From Nostoc sp. NMS9 (GTDB lineage Bacteria; Cyanobacteriota; Cyanobacteriia; Cyanobacteriales; Nostocaceae): a DNA stretch of 64,000 bases. Made by a program: the position numbers and the translations under genes. The DNA lies in the NCBI RefSeq assembly GCF_017114995.1, contig NZ_JABXKL010000032.1, positions 186,001 through 250,000 on the forward strand, read 5' to 3'. Each line of letters starts with the position of its first letter. Position 1 is the first letter of the stretch. Below are positions 18,335 through 25,768 of the stretch, one piece after another. The notes under the pieces were generated by a model, which was not told where the DNA came from, did not search any database, and saw nothing but the letters and a program-made list of their open reading frames with translations.

Positions 18335-18807
18335 AACAGCTTAGTGAGCTTGTTAAAAACTCTCAAGGCTGAAAAATGCAGGCAGTGAGACTGTAGATAA
18401 ATACCATCAAAAAGTAAGTCAAAGGGCTTTTATTGATTCCCTTTAGCTTAAACTCAACCAATACAGTCATTTTCCTAATGCTTAAGTTAATCACTACTGC
18501 GGTTCGCGCACATATACCGAATGACATAAATGGTAATGTGATGTTTTTCCTTAAATGATTTATCAAACTACCTGGTCGTAATCCATTAGACTTACGGAGA
18601 ATAGTTTGACGAATAGCTCAAAGCAAAACATTGTCATAAATCTTACAAATCTGTTACTGTATGTCAGTATAAAAGCTAAGATGCTCTGCATATCTGAGGT
18701 TGACTACTTAGAATTAGCAACTGAGAGTCAGACGAGGCGGCAGAATGAAAAGCTTGAAACCCTGATAGACTATATACTTTTAAAACTAATCCCTCTGGGA
18801 AAATTAC
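18335..18807. other. Intergenic region, nothing recognised
   Basis: 473 bp separating the divergent glycosyltransferase and DUF1304 genes, so it should hold both promoters. The two short ORFs in it have no ribosome site or family likeness. No repeat or hairpin stands out. Confidence 0.4.
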
Positions 18808-19212
18808 ATGAAGTTTCTAAGTATTCCTAAATATTGGATCAACTTTTGTCTGGTTTGGGCTGTGATTGTTCATCTGTTTTTCCTAGTAGCTGAGATGTTT
18901 TTGTGGCAAACCTCTTTCGTGCAAGAAACATTGCTTGGAGGTTTCACAATCGCGCAGAAAGCCGAAATCCTTGCCCACAATGTAGGTCTCTACAATGGCT
19001 TTCTCAGTGCTGGTGCGCTCTGGGGATTACTAGCGATGAATCCTAAGATACCAAAAGTCAAGCCTGCGGTCTTTATTCTGGTGTGTGCATTTGTCGCGGG
19101 AATCTACGGCAGCATTAGTTTAGGACGCTCAACAGCTTTTCTACTTCAGTCATTGCCTGGCATTATTGCTCTACCCCTCATCTGGTTGGATAACCATGAA
19201 GAACAGCAATGA
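18808..19212 (+). CDS. DUF1304 family membrane protein
   Basis: 134 aa, four hydrophobic segments. The family pattern is clear: VHLFFLVAEMFLW in the first helix, then a short amphipathic loop, HNVGLYNGFLSAGALWGLL in the second, and two further helices. DUF1304 proteins are small inner-membrane proteins without an assigned reaction. GGGAAAA precedes the ATG. The next small gene follows 92 bp downstream. Confidence 0.88.
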   Translation: MKFLSIPKYWINFCLVWAVIVHLFFLVAEMFLWQTSFVQETLLGGFTIAQKAEILAHNVGLYNGFLSAGALWGLLAMNPKIPKVKPAVFILVCAFVAGIYGSISLGRSTAFLLQSLPGIIALPLIWLDNHEEQQ

Positions 19213-19304
19213 ATTACCTCAGTGAAATCAGCCAGCTTGAAATTTGAAGTGTCAAGATGAATCTGACTCGCTAGGATGGCATTAGAATTTTCTAGCATTT
19301 GAGT

Positions 19305-19577
19305 ATGACCAAGCAAGATACTCCACTTACGGGAGAGGCGCTGATTAAAGAAGTCTGTCGGCGGATTCGAGTAGCCCGCAGCTATTGGGATGCTCACAAC
19401 AATGCTGCTTGTCGGGGCGAACGCGATCGCGCCTTAGCCCTTTACAACACCCTGACTAAGGAACAAAAAGACCAGATTCCGCAAGTGTTGCGGGTATGGT
19501 TGCGTTATCGGAGTGAGAAATATTTTGGCGCACATAGAACGCCGCCAAAGTCAGCACGAAAATCAAAATATATCTAA
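19305..19577 (+). CDS. Small basic protein of unknown function
   Basis: 90 aa from the ATG at 19305 (an in-frame TTG lies two codons upstream). Entirely soluble and rich in Arg/Lys: CRRIRVARSYWDAHNN, RDRALALYNTLTKEQ, then LRVWLRYRSEKYFG and a basic tail. It looks helical and could bind nucleic acid or a partner protein, but no family was recognised beyond resemblance to short cyanobacterial hypotheticals. It ends 7 bp from the end of the convergent DUF3592 gene. Confidence 0.7.
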   Translation: MTKQDTPLTGEALIKEVCRRIRVARSYWDAHNNAACRGERDRALALYNTLTKEQKDQIPQVLRVWLRYRSEKYFGAHRTPPKSARKSKYI

Positions 19578-19584
19578 TTTATAG

Positions 19585-20046
19585 TTACCCACCTGAAGAC
19601 CAGCGTATAGGCAACAGTGTGCCCACGCTAAAAACCACAGCTAACCCACCCATACAAAACATTCCCCAAGTTACTAAACCTTCCAACGGATTTACGACAC
19701 GCGCAGTGCTTATGGGTTGTTTAGGATTGTAACGTATCACCACCATGTGACCGTTGCTGGAGTGGTAGGACTCATAATTGCCTATAAAGCAAGTGCGTTT
19801 ACTGTTGGCTAGAAACTCGATAACTGGCGCATAGGTTTCTTTTTGCTCATTGTTGTTCGTACTGGTGCGATCGCGGCGACTGATGCTGTCTACCACCGTA
19901 CCACGTGTTTCGTTTAGCGTTGCACCTTCGTGGGCGATTATGTTACGTACCCAAAAACCGCCCCCAATCAACAGCAATCCAATGACCAGACCAATACTTG
20001 CGCTTAGTTTGTCGTCAAAAGTATTTTGGTGAGGTTTGAAATTCAT
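19585..20046 (-). CDS. DUF3592 domain membrane protein
   Basis: 153 aa. Two membrane segments, residues about 15-33 and 123-145, enclose an extracytoplasmic domain with the DUF3592 features: RGTVVDSISR early, TYAPVIEFLANSKR in the middle, and VVIRYNPKQPISTARV before the second helix. The family is widespread with no known reaction. It is transcribed alone, convergent with the small basic protein gene. Confidence 0.85.
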   Translation of the reverse strand: MNFKPHQNTFDDKLSASIGLVIGLLLIGGGFWVRNIIAHEGATLNETRGTVVDSISRRDRTSTNNNEQKETYAPVIEFLANSKRTCFIGNYESYHSSNGHMVVIRYNPKQPISTARVVNPLEGLVTWGMFCMGGLAVVFSVGTLLPIRWSSGG

Positions 20047-20252
20047 GGGTTTGAGGATGGCACAACAATAAATTTCATCACAGCATCTCGACTACAGCTT
20101 ACATTTGAAACATTTCTATTTGGCACTACTAACCTTATAACTACGTCAACTATCTTGCAGCTAAATTACTGCATCAGTTTTTCTGATGTAGTAATTTAAC
20201 GTTTATATGGTATTAAATATAACCAATTAACCTCATTTAGTAAGCAGAAGTA

Positions 20253-22511
20253 ATGATAACTCAGTTTTGGGAAAAAAGTAGAAAAATTAATGCAACTCTA
20301 ACTAACTTACTATTTAAGCCTGTACACAGACGAGTACTACTCGGTCAGCTACACGTAGCGAGTCAAGAGACATCGCCGTGGCTTTTAAGAAAGCGTCTGT
20401 TGCCATTATTATGTCTGATATCATTCTTTCTGGTATTGTTACTAAACAGCTTTGCCCCTGCCGTTGCCCAACTACCTCCTCAACCTCGTCAGGAAATTCG
20501 GGGAGTGTGGTTAAGTGGTAACGATTTTAGCGTTTTTAGAAATCGTTCACAGGTGCAAGCAGCTATGAGCCAACTGCGGCAGTTAAACTTTAATACTGTT
20601 TATCCCGTAGTTTGGAATGATGGTTATACACAATATCCCAGCGCCATCATGCAGAAAATGGATATTCCCTTTTTCTTCAAGGGAATAGATGGACAAGATG
20701 TAATTGCAGACATTATCACTCAAGCCCGCAGACAAGGATTACTAGCAATACCGTGGTTTGAATTTGGTTTCATGGTTCCTCTAACTTCGGAACTCGCATC
20801 ACAGCATCCAGATTGGCTAACACAAAAAGGGGATGGAACTCAAACTTCAATTAGTGCCGCGGGTGAAGTAGCGTGGTTGAATCCCTTTCACCCCGAAGTG
20901 CAAAATTTTATCAGGGAACTTGTCGTGGAAGTTATCACTAAATACGATGCTGATGGCGTTCAATTTGACGACCATACGAGTTTACCTGTGGATTTTGGTT
21001 ACGATAAGTACACGATAAGTCTATATACTCAAGAAACTGGCAATCCTCCTCCACCCAATCCCCAAGCCCAAGCATGGATAAAATGGCGGGCAGATAAAAT
21101 TACTGCCTTTATGGTAGACCTTTACCAAACCGTGAAAGCCAGAAAACCGAATGCTATTTTTTCAGTTGCTCCTAATTACTATAATTTCGCCTATAAAATG
21201 CAACTGCAAGATTGGCTCAACTGGGTACGGTTGGGTATTGTCGATGAGTTGGTGATGCAGGTGTACCGTAATGATGTGGAAAGTTTTATCGCTCAAATTA
21301 CCCGCCCAGAAATTTTAGAAACCCAACAAATCATCCCAACTGGTATTGGTATTATGGCGGGGTTACGAAATCGCCCAGTTGCCATACCACAAATCCAATC
21401 TCAGGTAGAAGCAGCGCAACAACGCGGTTTAGGTATCGGCTTTTTCTACTACGAAAGCCTTTGGGATATTGCCCCTGAACCAGCAGCGCAACGCCAGTCT
21501 GCATTTGCGGCTCTTTTCCCAAATTCAGCATTGCGCGATATTTCGCAAAATACACCCCGCAAGCCAACTTTTAACACCATAAGCTTACCTTTATATCCAA
21601 AACCTTCCCTTGGGCAACGTGTTCGCGGCTATTTTTTAGAAGTTGCGATCGCAAATGGTCAACCAAAACGTATTTTATTAGATACAGGGTCAGCAGGGCT
21701 AAGAGTTCCCAAAGAGTTTTTAGGTAATTCTCCGATCCAAAGAACAGGTCAAAATATCAAGGAAGTATTAAGTGATGGTACTATCCTGGAAGGAGAATTA
21801 GTTTACACTAATGTCCGGTTTGGTTTGATTCCCACTGCCGAACCTATTCCCGTACAGGTTGTTACTAGTCGCCAATGTACTGCCCAAAAACCTAAATGTT
21901 CAGCAAATAGTGGTGTACCATTTTCTGGAATTATCGGTGTTAACTATTTTGAAAAATCACTTCCCTATAACCCGTTGAGAAAATTACCAGGTAATCTGAG
22001 TAATGGATTTATCGTCGTTGGCAATGGTGGTAGTAACAACAATAGCAGCCTAATTCTCGGTTTAACTGCTGAGAATCAAGCAGGTTTCAAAATGGCTTCT
22101 TGGAGTCAGCAACCCGAAATTAATGGTGTACCCGGTAAAAGATGGGATTCTCGACTAAGCAAAGTTTGTTTAACTCTTGCTGGGAGTTCGGCGAAAAATT
22201 CGTGTAATAGCAGAGCGATCGCTGATACTGGAACTATTAATGGTTTGACTGAATTCAAGTCAGCTTCTACAGCAGGTAAACTCAAACCAGGAGTATTAGG
22301 GTCAGCAAATGCTGTGAAAGTAGGAATTAATGGCATTTTTGATTACAGTTTGACACCAGGAACCCGTGATGGATTTAATCGCTGGAATTTGAGTATCTCA
22401 CCACAAGCAGAACTGACTATATTTGTAAATCCTGGAATTGCCTTGTTTGATAAATACGATGTACTCTTTGACCAAGTTAATGGTAAACAGGGTTTTCGCA
22501 GTCGGCGGTAA
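20253..22511 (+). CDS. Glycosyl-hydrolase-like (GHL10) protein fused to a pepsin-like domain
   Basis: 752 aa. A basic N-terminus and one hydrophobic signal/anchor (about residues 48-71, ending PAVAQ) export it. Residues about 80-425 form a family-10 glycosylhydrolase-like TIM barrel: EIRGVWLSGNDFS, FNTVYPVVWNDG, IPWFEFGFM, DADGVQFDDH, MQVYRND. Residues about 440-752 carry two DTG motifs, DTGSAGLRVP at 477 and ADTGTINGL at 658, spaced about 180 apart as in bilobed pepsin-type aspartic proteases, and end in YDVLFDQVNGKQGF like that family. GHL10 proteins are thought to act on cell-wall or extracellular glycans. Whether the protease half is active is unproven. Confidence 0.85.
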   Translation: MITQFWEKSRKINATLTNLLFKPVHRRVLLGQLHVASQETSPWLLRKRLLPLLCLISFFLVLLLNSFAPAVAQLPPQPRQEIRGVWLSGNDFSVFRNRSQVQAAMSQLRQLNFNTVYPVVWNDGYTQYPSAIMQKMDIPFFFKGIDGQDVIADIITQARRQGLLAIPWFEFGFMVPLTSELASQHPDWLTQKGDGTQTSISAAGEVAWLNPFHPEVQNFIRELVVEVITKYDADGVQFDDHTSLPVDFGYDKYTISLYTQETGNPPPPNPQAQAWIKWRADKITAFMVDLYQTVKARKPNAIFSVAPNYYNFAYKMQLQDWLNWVRLGIVDELVMQVYRNDVESFIAQITRPEILETQQIIPTGIGIMAGLRNRPVAIPQIQSQVEAAQQRGLGIGFFYYESLWDIAPEPAAQRQSAFAALFPNSALRDISQNTPRKPTFNTISLPLYPKPSLGQRVRGYFLEVAIANGQPKRILLDTGSAGLRVPKEFLGNSPIQRTGQNIKEVLSDGTILEGELVYTNVRFGLIPTAEPIPVQVVTSRQCTAQKPKCSANSGVPFSGIIGVNYFEKSLPYNPLRKLPGNLSNGFIVVGNGGSNNNSSLILGLTAENQAGFKMASWSQQPEINGVPGKRWDSRLSKVCLTLAGSSAKNSCNSRAIADTGTINGLTEFKSASTAGKLKPGVLGSANAVKVGINGIFDYSLTPGTRDGFNRWNLSISPQAELTIFVNPGIALFDKYDVLFDQVNGKQGFRSRR

Positions 22512-22865
22512 GAAGAATCCCCAGATGCTTAAAATTGGTGACTTCGTTAAACGGAATAGTAGGTATGAGGGGTACTGTTACCGAAGAGAGTAAAAAAGGC
22601 AAGATAAGCACTTTTTTAAATCTACTTTTCTGAGCGATCGCATAGTGAAAAAGCAGGGGAGCAGGGAGCAGGGGAGAAAAACCACCCACAAGGGGTGGGG
22701 CTTCAACCTCGGCATATTTGGAGCTGGGGTGCTTTCGCCTACGAGGGGCGAGGTTTGTACCTTTCCCCCTGCCCCCTGCCTCTTCATAAAACCCTCTGGG
22801 GATAAAGTAATTCTGTCTATTAAGATAGTTTAAATAGAAAATCCCAGTAGAAATCTGTAGACTAA
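22512..22865. repeat. Inverted low-complexity repeat (agcaggggagcaggg / ccctgccccctgcc)
   Basis: Between 22647 and 22793, GGGGAGCAGGGAGCAGGGGAG on the left pairs imperfectly with CCCCCTGCCCCCTGCC on the right. Inside lies a second hairpin (ccacccacaaggggtggg). The whole is an MITE-like palindromic insertion between two plus-strand genes. No coding sequence is supported. Confidence 0.55.
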
Positions 22866-23792
22866 ATGATCTCTATCATCTACTCCGAAAAATTCCTTCA
22901 GCATGAAACAGGGTATATGCACCCTGAGCAGCCAGAACGACTAACTGCAATTGTAGATAGGTTAAGCAGCTCAACAATAGCAGACCAAATCCAATGGTTA
23001 AATCCTTCCACTTCTAGAAATGTAATCAAAGAGATTGAACGAGTTCATTCCACCAAATACATTGAGCAAGTTCGCTCCTATTCTGCAAGAGGTTGGGGTT
23101 GTTTTGAGTCAACACAGATTTCTCCCCAAAGCTTTGAAGTTGCCTGCCTTGCTGTGAATGCTTGGTTGGATGCGGTTGATACTGTTTTGCAGGTGGGAAA
23201 ACCGAGCTTTGTTCTGGCCAGACCACCAGGACACCACGCACTTAAAGATGAAGGGATGGGATTTTGCATTTTCTGTAATGCCGCGATCGCTGCTCTTTAC
23301 GCTTTAGAAATAGGACAAATCAAGCGAGTTGGAATTCTTGATTGGGATGTACATCACGGTAACGGAACACAAGCAGCCGTGGAAAATATGCCCAACATTG
23401 CTTTTTGTTCAATTCATCAATCACCAGGCTATCCACACACAGGAAAATCTGATGAACATGGTAAATTTAACAACGTATTGAATTTTCCAATAGCTCCAGC
23501 TAGTTTAATACAAGACTACTGTAATTTATTTGAACAAAGGGTTGTTCCCTTTTTCAAAGATTTCCATCCAGATATGTTGATTGTTAGTGCAGGATATGAT
23601 GCCAACCAGGTGGATTTACTTTCTAAAATAAATTTACAGCCCCATGATTACGCCATCTTGACTGATTATTGCTTAGAGATTACACCGCGAATTATTTTTG
23701 GTTTAGAGGGAGGTTATGAACTAGAAAGTCTTTCTATCTCTGTTCTTGAGACAGTCAAACAGTGTTTAAACTTTTTCCTTTTAGATGCATAA
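22866..23792 (+). CDS. Histone deacetylase family hydrolase
   Basis: 308 aa, a full arginase/deacetylase-type domain. Zinc ligands Asp161 and His163 (LDWDVHHGNGT) and Asp245 (SAGYDAN), catalytic His123-His124 (RPPGHHAL) and the active-site loop GLEGGYEL with its transition-state Tyr are all present. In bacteria these enzymes remove acetyl groups from polyamines, acetoin-related metabolites or proteins. It starts right at the domain with no signal peptide and stands alone. Which acetylated substrate it uses cannot be decided here. Confidence 0.93.
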   Translation: MISIIYSEKFLQHETGYMHPEQPERLTAIVDRLSSSTIADQIQWLNPSTSRNVIKEIERVHSTKYIEQVRSYSARGWGCFESTQISPQSFEVACLAVNAWLDAVDTVLQVGKPSFVLARPPGHHALKDEGMGFCIFCNAAIAALYALEIGQIKRVGILDWDVHHGNGTQAAVENMPNIAFCSIHQSPGYPHTGKSDEHGKFNNVLNFPIAPASLIQDYCNLFEQRVVPFFKDFHPDMLIVSAGYDANQVDLLSKINLQPHDYAILTDYCLEITPRIIFGLEGGYELESLSISVLETVKQCLNFFLLDA

Positions 23793-23903
23793 AAATTTGA
23801 CTGACACAAGCATGTATTATTGTGGATTTTAGTTAATTGAAAAAGTGAGATACTCTCCTTACAATATTACAATTATTATCAGCTAACCACAACTTCTAAA
23901 TAA

Positions 23904-24275
23904 TCATGTTTTATTTTCCAACCATAGGACTGTTACAATACCTATTGCATAAGCAATGATATCCTTCCAATCAAATACACTTCCCAAGGCAACAGCCAGA
24001 ATCTTGTATTTTTGCAATTTTAAGTTATTTACAAAATTAAAATATTGAAAAATCTCGATAGTACAAGAAAAGGCAAAAACTGATAAAGCGACGAGGGATG
24101 AATGTATATTCCAAAAAGCTTTGATAAAGCAATAAATTAGTATAACTACTAAAGCATCACCAATAAAAGGACGAATGAAACTATCATTGACAAAAACAGC
24201 AATACATACTTCTATTAAAAATAATATAATTGTCAGGTAAAAATATCTTTTGTTGAAGATAAACATGGCAATCAA
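23904..24275 (-). CDS. DUF2809 membrane protein
   Basis: 123 aa with four hydrophobic segments. Family hallmarks are FIRPFIGDALVVILIYC in the second helix region and the C-terminal GSVFDWKDIIAYAIG. DUF2809 proteins are small integral membrane proteins with no assigned role. The start may be ATG 24275 or ATG 24266 (MFIFNKRY). A tandem repeat array lies directly upstream, so the promoter region is repetitive. Confidence 0.85.
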   Translation of the reverse strand: MIAMFIFNKRYFYLTIILFLIEVCIAVFVNDSFIRPFIGDALVVILIYCFIKAFWNIHSSLVALSVFAFSCTIEIFQYFNFVNNLKLQKYKILAVALGSVFDWKDIIAYAIGIVTVLWLENKT

Positions 24276-24440
24276 TAACGCTCAAAAAATACCTGCTTTG
24301 ACTATCAACCTCTTTAATTTTTGATAGACTTTGTTGAAAATTATATTATTACTGAGTAAGTTTCTAAATGACAATGGGATATAAAACTCTTTGTATACCA
24401 ATAAACTTCTCTGTTTTGCCTTTCCTTTAGCAATTTCTGT

Positions 24441-24690
24441 CTTCACGTTTCCGTGTTTTGCGCAGCCTGTAGCAACTTCCGTCTTCCCTGTAAGAGCTTC
24501 TGTCTTCACGTTTCCGTGTTTTGCGCAGCCTGTAGCAACTTCCGTCTTCCCTGTAAGAGCTTCTGTCTTCACGTTTCCGTGTTTTGCGCAGCCTGTAGCA
24601 ACTTCCGTCTTCCCTGTAAGAGCTTCTGCCTTCACGTTTCCGTGTTTTGCGCAGCCTGTAACAACTTCTGCCTTCACGTTATCAGAAACA
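24441..24690. repeat. 63-bp tandem repeat, three full and one partial copy
   Basis: A 63-bp unit beginning cttcacgtttccgtgttttg starts at 24441, 24504, 24567 and 24630, nearly identical between copies; the fourth loses about 17 bp and ends near 24685. Because 63 is a multiple of three, several frames stay open on both strands and encode 21-residue repeats (for example VATGCAKHGNVKTEALTGKTE on the minus strand). None has a good start site or natural composition, so I read it as a non-coding tandem repeat rather than a repeat protein. No spacers, so not a CRISPR. Confidence 0.85.
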
Positions 24691-24793
24691 GATTTGTGTT
24701 ATGTGACAATACGCTTGGGTTAAGGGTTATTGGTGTAGATAATTGGTCTTTCAAGACGCGATAAATCGCATCTCTACATCTGGATTTTGGGCT
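24690..24793. repeat. Dispersed repeat, copy A (about 105 bp)
   Basis: Shares with 32545-32650 the string ttgtgttatgt-acaatac, then ttaagggttattg, then tggtctttcaagacgcgataaatc, catctctacatctgg and ttttgggct. The core is a hairpin, agacgcgataaatcgcatctct. A shorter third copy of the core is at 25241-25290. Confidence 0.75.
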
Positions 24794-24873
24794 ATTCCTG
24801 ATAGACATTTACTTGCACTGTAAGATTTAATCGGATAATCTGAGCAATCGAGATTGTTTTTCAAAAAAAACCA

Positions 24874-25230
24874 ATGAACAAATTCATACTGAGTTTGCTT
24901 TCTTCTCCTGTCCTGATTAGCTCTCTTCTCTCTATGGGAGTAATGCTGAATCACGCACAAGCTATGGAGCCAGAACCAGGAGCCAAAACCACAGACCGTC
25001 TATCTTGTATACGCAATAAACATAAAGTGGGTTTAGTATGTGCCAGGGCTTCCGTATTGGCTCAAATTCCTAACTATCAGCGTGAAATAGAGTTTTCTCA
25101 AGAAGATGCTCCCATGCTGGAGTTCAATGATGAAGAAAGCAATGTGGCAATCGACTTATTTGGCTGTGATTGTCCTGCTTGTATAAATTCTTTACGTCAG
25201 ATGCGCGGGGCGATACCCTTGGTATATTAG
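24874..25230 (+). CDS. Small secreted protein with CxCxxC motif
   Basis: 118 aa. A signal peptide (about residues 1-30, ending NHAQA) leads to a short acidic mature domain with Cys at LSCIRN and GLVCAR and a terminal cluster FGCDCPACINSL. The Cys pattern could bind a metal or form disulfides. No family recognised. Dispersed repeats lie on both sides, so it is an isolated unit. Confidence 0.65.
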   Translation: MNKFILSLLSSPVLISSLLSMGVMLNHAQAMEPEPGAKTTDRLSCIRNKHKVGLVCARASVLAQIPNYQREIEFSQEDAPMLEFNDEESNVAIDLFGCDCPACINSLRQMRGAIPLVY

Positions 25231-25240
25231 TAAATCATTG

Positions 25241-25290
25241 ATCTTTGAAGAGGCGATAAATCGCGTCTCTACATCAGGGTTTTGGGTTTA
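25241..25290. repeat. Dispersed repeat, copy C (core only)
   Basis: The string gaggcgataaatcgcgtctctacatcagggttttggg matches the 3' half of the repeats at 24690-24793 and 32545-32650 and contains the same hairpin. Confidence 0.7.
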
Positions 25291-25420
25291 TATTAACTGT
25301 ATTGGTTTATAAACAACATCCGCAAACTTTTCTAAGGACATAAGATTGTTATGCCCTCACTGCGTGTTTTATTCAAAATCAAACTAACCTAAATTGCTAG
25401 TTAATGCTCCTAACTGATGA

Positions 25421-25768
25421 TTAACTCGATTTTTCGACTCGCAAACCAAAGTATGTCAAAACAAGTTCGCTTGAGCCACTATTGATAACTTCGTGTACTT
25501 CTCCCGGTTCGATGGCTACGCAGTTTCCTGGAAGCAGAGGGTATTCTGTACCATCAATATGAATTACTCCCGAACCAGCTTCTACAAAAAATACCTCGCA
25601 CATATCTTGATGCGCGTGTGCTACTGCGGTTTGTCCAGGAGCAAAACGTGCTTGAGAAAAGTTAGTTAGGTGAGGTAAATCGCCGAAGCGTAACATCACC
25701 TTTTTCTTGATTTCGGCATTGTGAGAAACTGACTCTTCAGGCAAGTCTTTAAGGGAAGTGGTAATCAT
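25421..25768 (-). CDS. Cupin domain protein
   Basis: 115 aa single cupin barrel. Metal-ligand motif 1 appears as HAHQDMCEVFFVEAG (two His and a Glu) and motif 2 as PGEVHEVIN (His). Cupins of this size are often dioxygenases, isomerases or sugar-binding proteins. The ATG overlaps the stop codon of the upstream phosphotransferase-like gene (ATGA), so the two are translationally coupled and probably act together. The substrate is not known. Confidence 0.88.
   Translation of the reverse strand: MITTSLKDLPEESVSHNAEIKKKVMLRFGDLPHLTNFSQARFAPGQTAVAHAHQDMCEVFFVEAGSGVIHIDGTEYPLLPGNCVAIEPGEVHEVINSGSSELVLTYFGLRVEKSS

Noticed and set aside
18363..18830. Two short ORFs (minus 18363-18566, plus 18606-18830)
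   Set aside because: No ribosome site or family likeness; the plus one overlaps the accepted DUF1304 gene.
24441..24690. CRISPR array
   Set aside because: Units are head-to-tail without unique spacers and are 63 bp long.
24282..24764. Long ORFs on both strands with 21-residue repeats
   Set aside because: They are forced open by a 63-bp tandem repeat whose length is a multiple of three; no ribosome site and odd composition.
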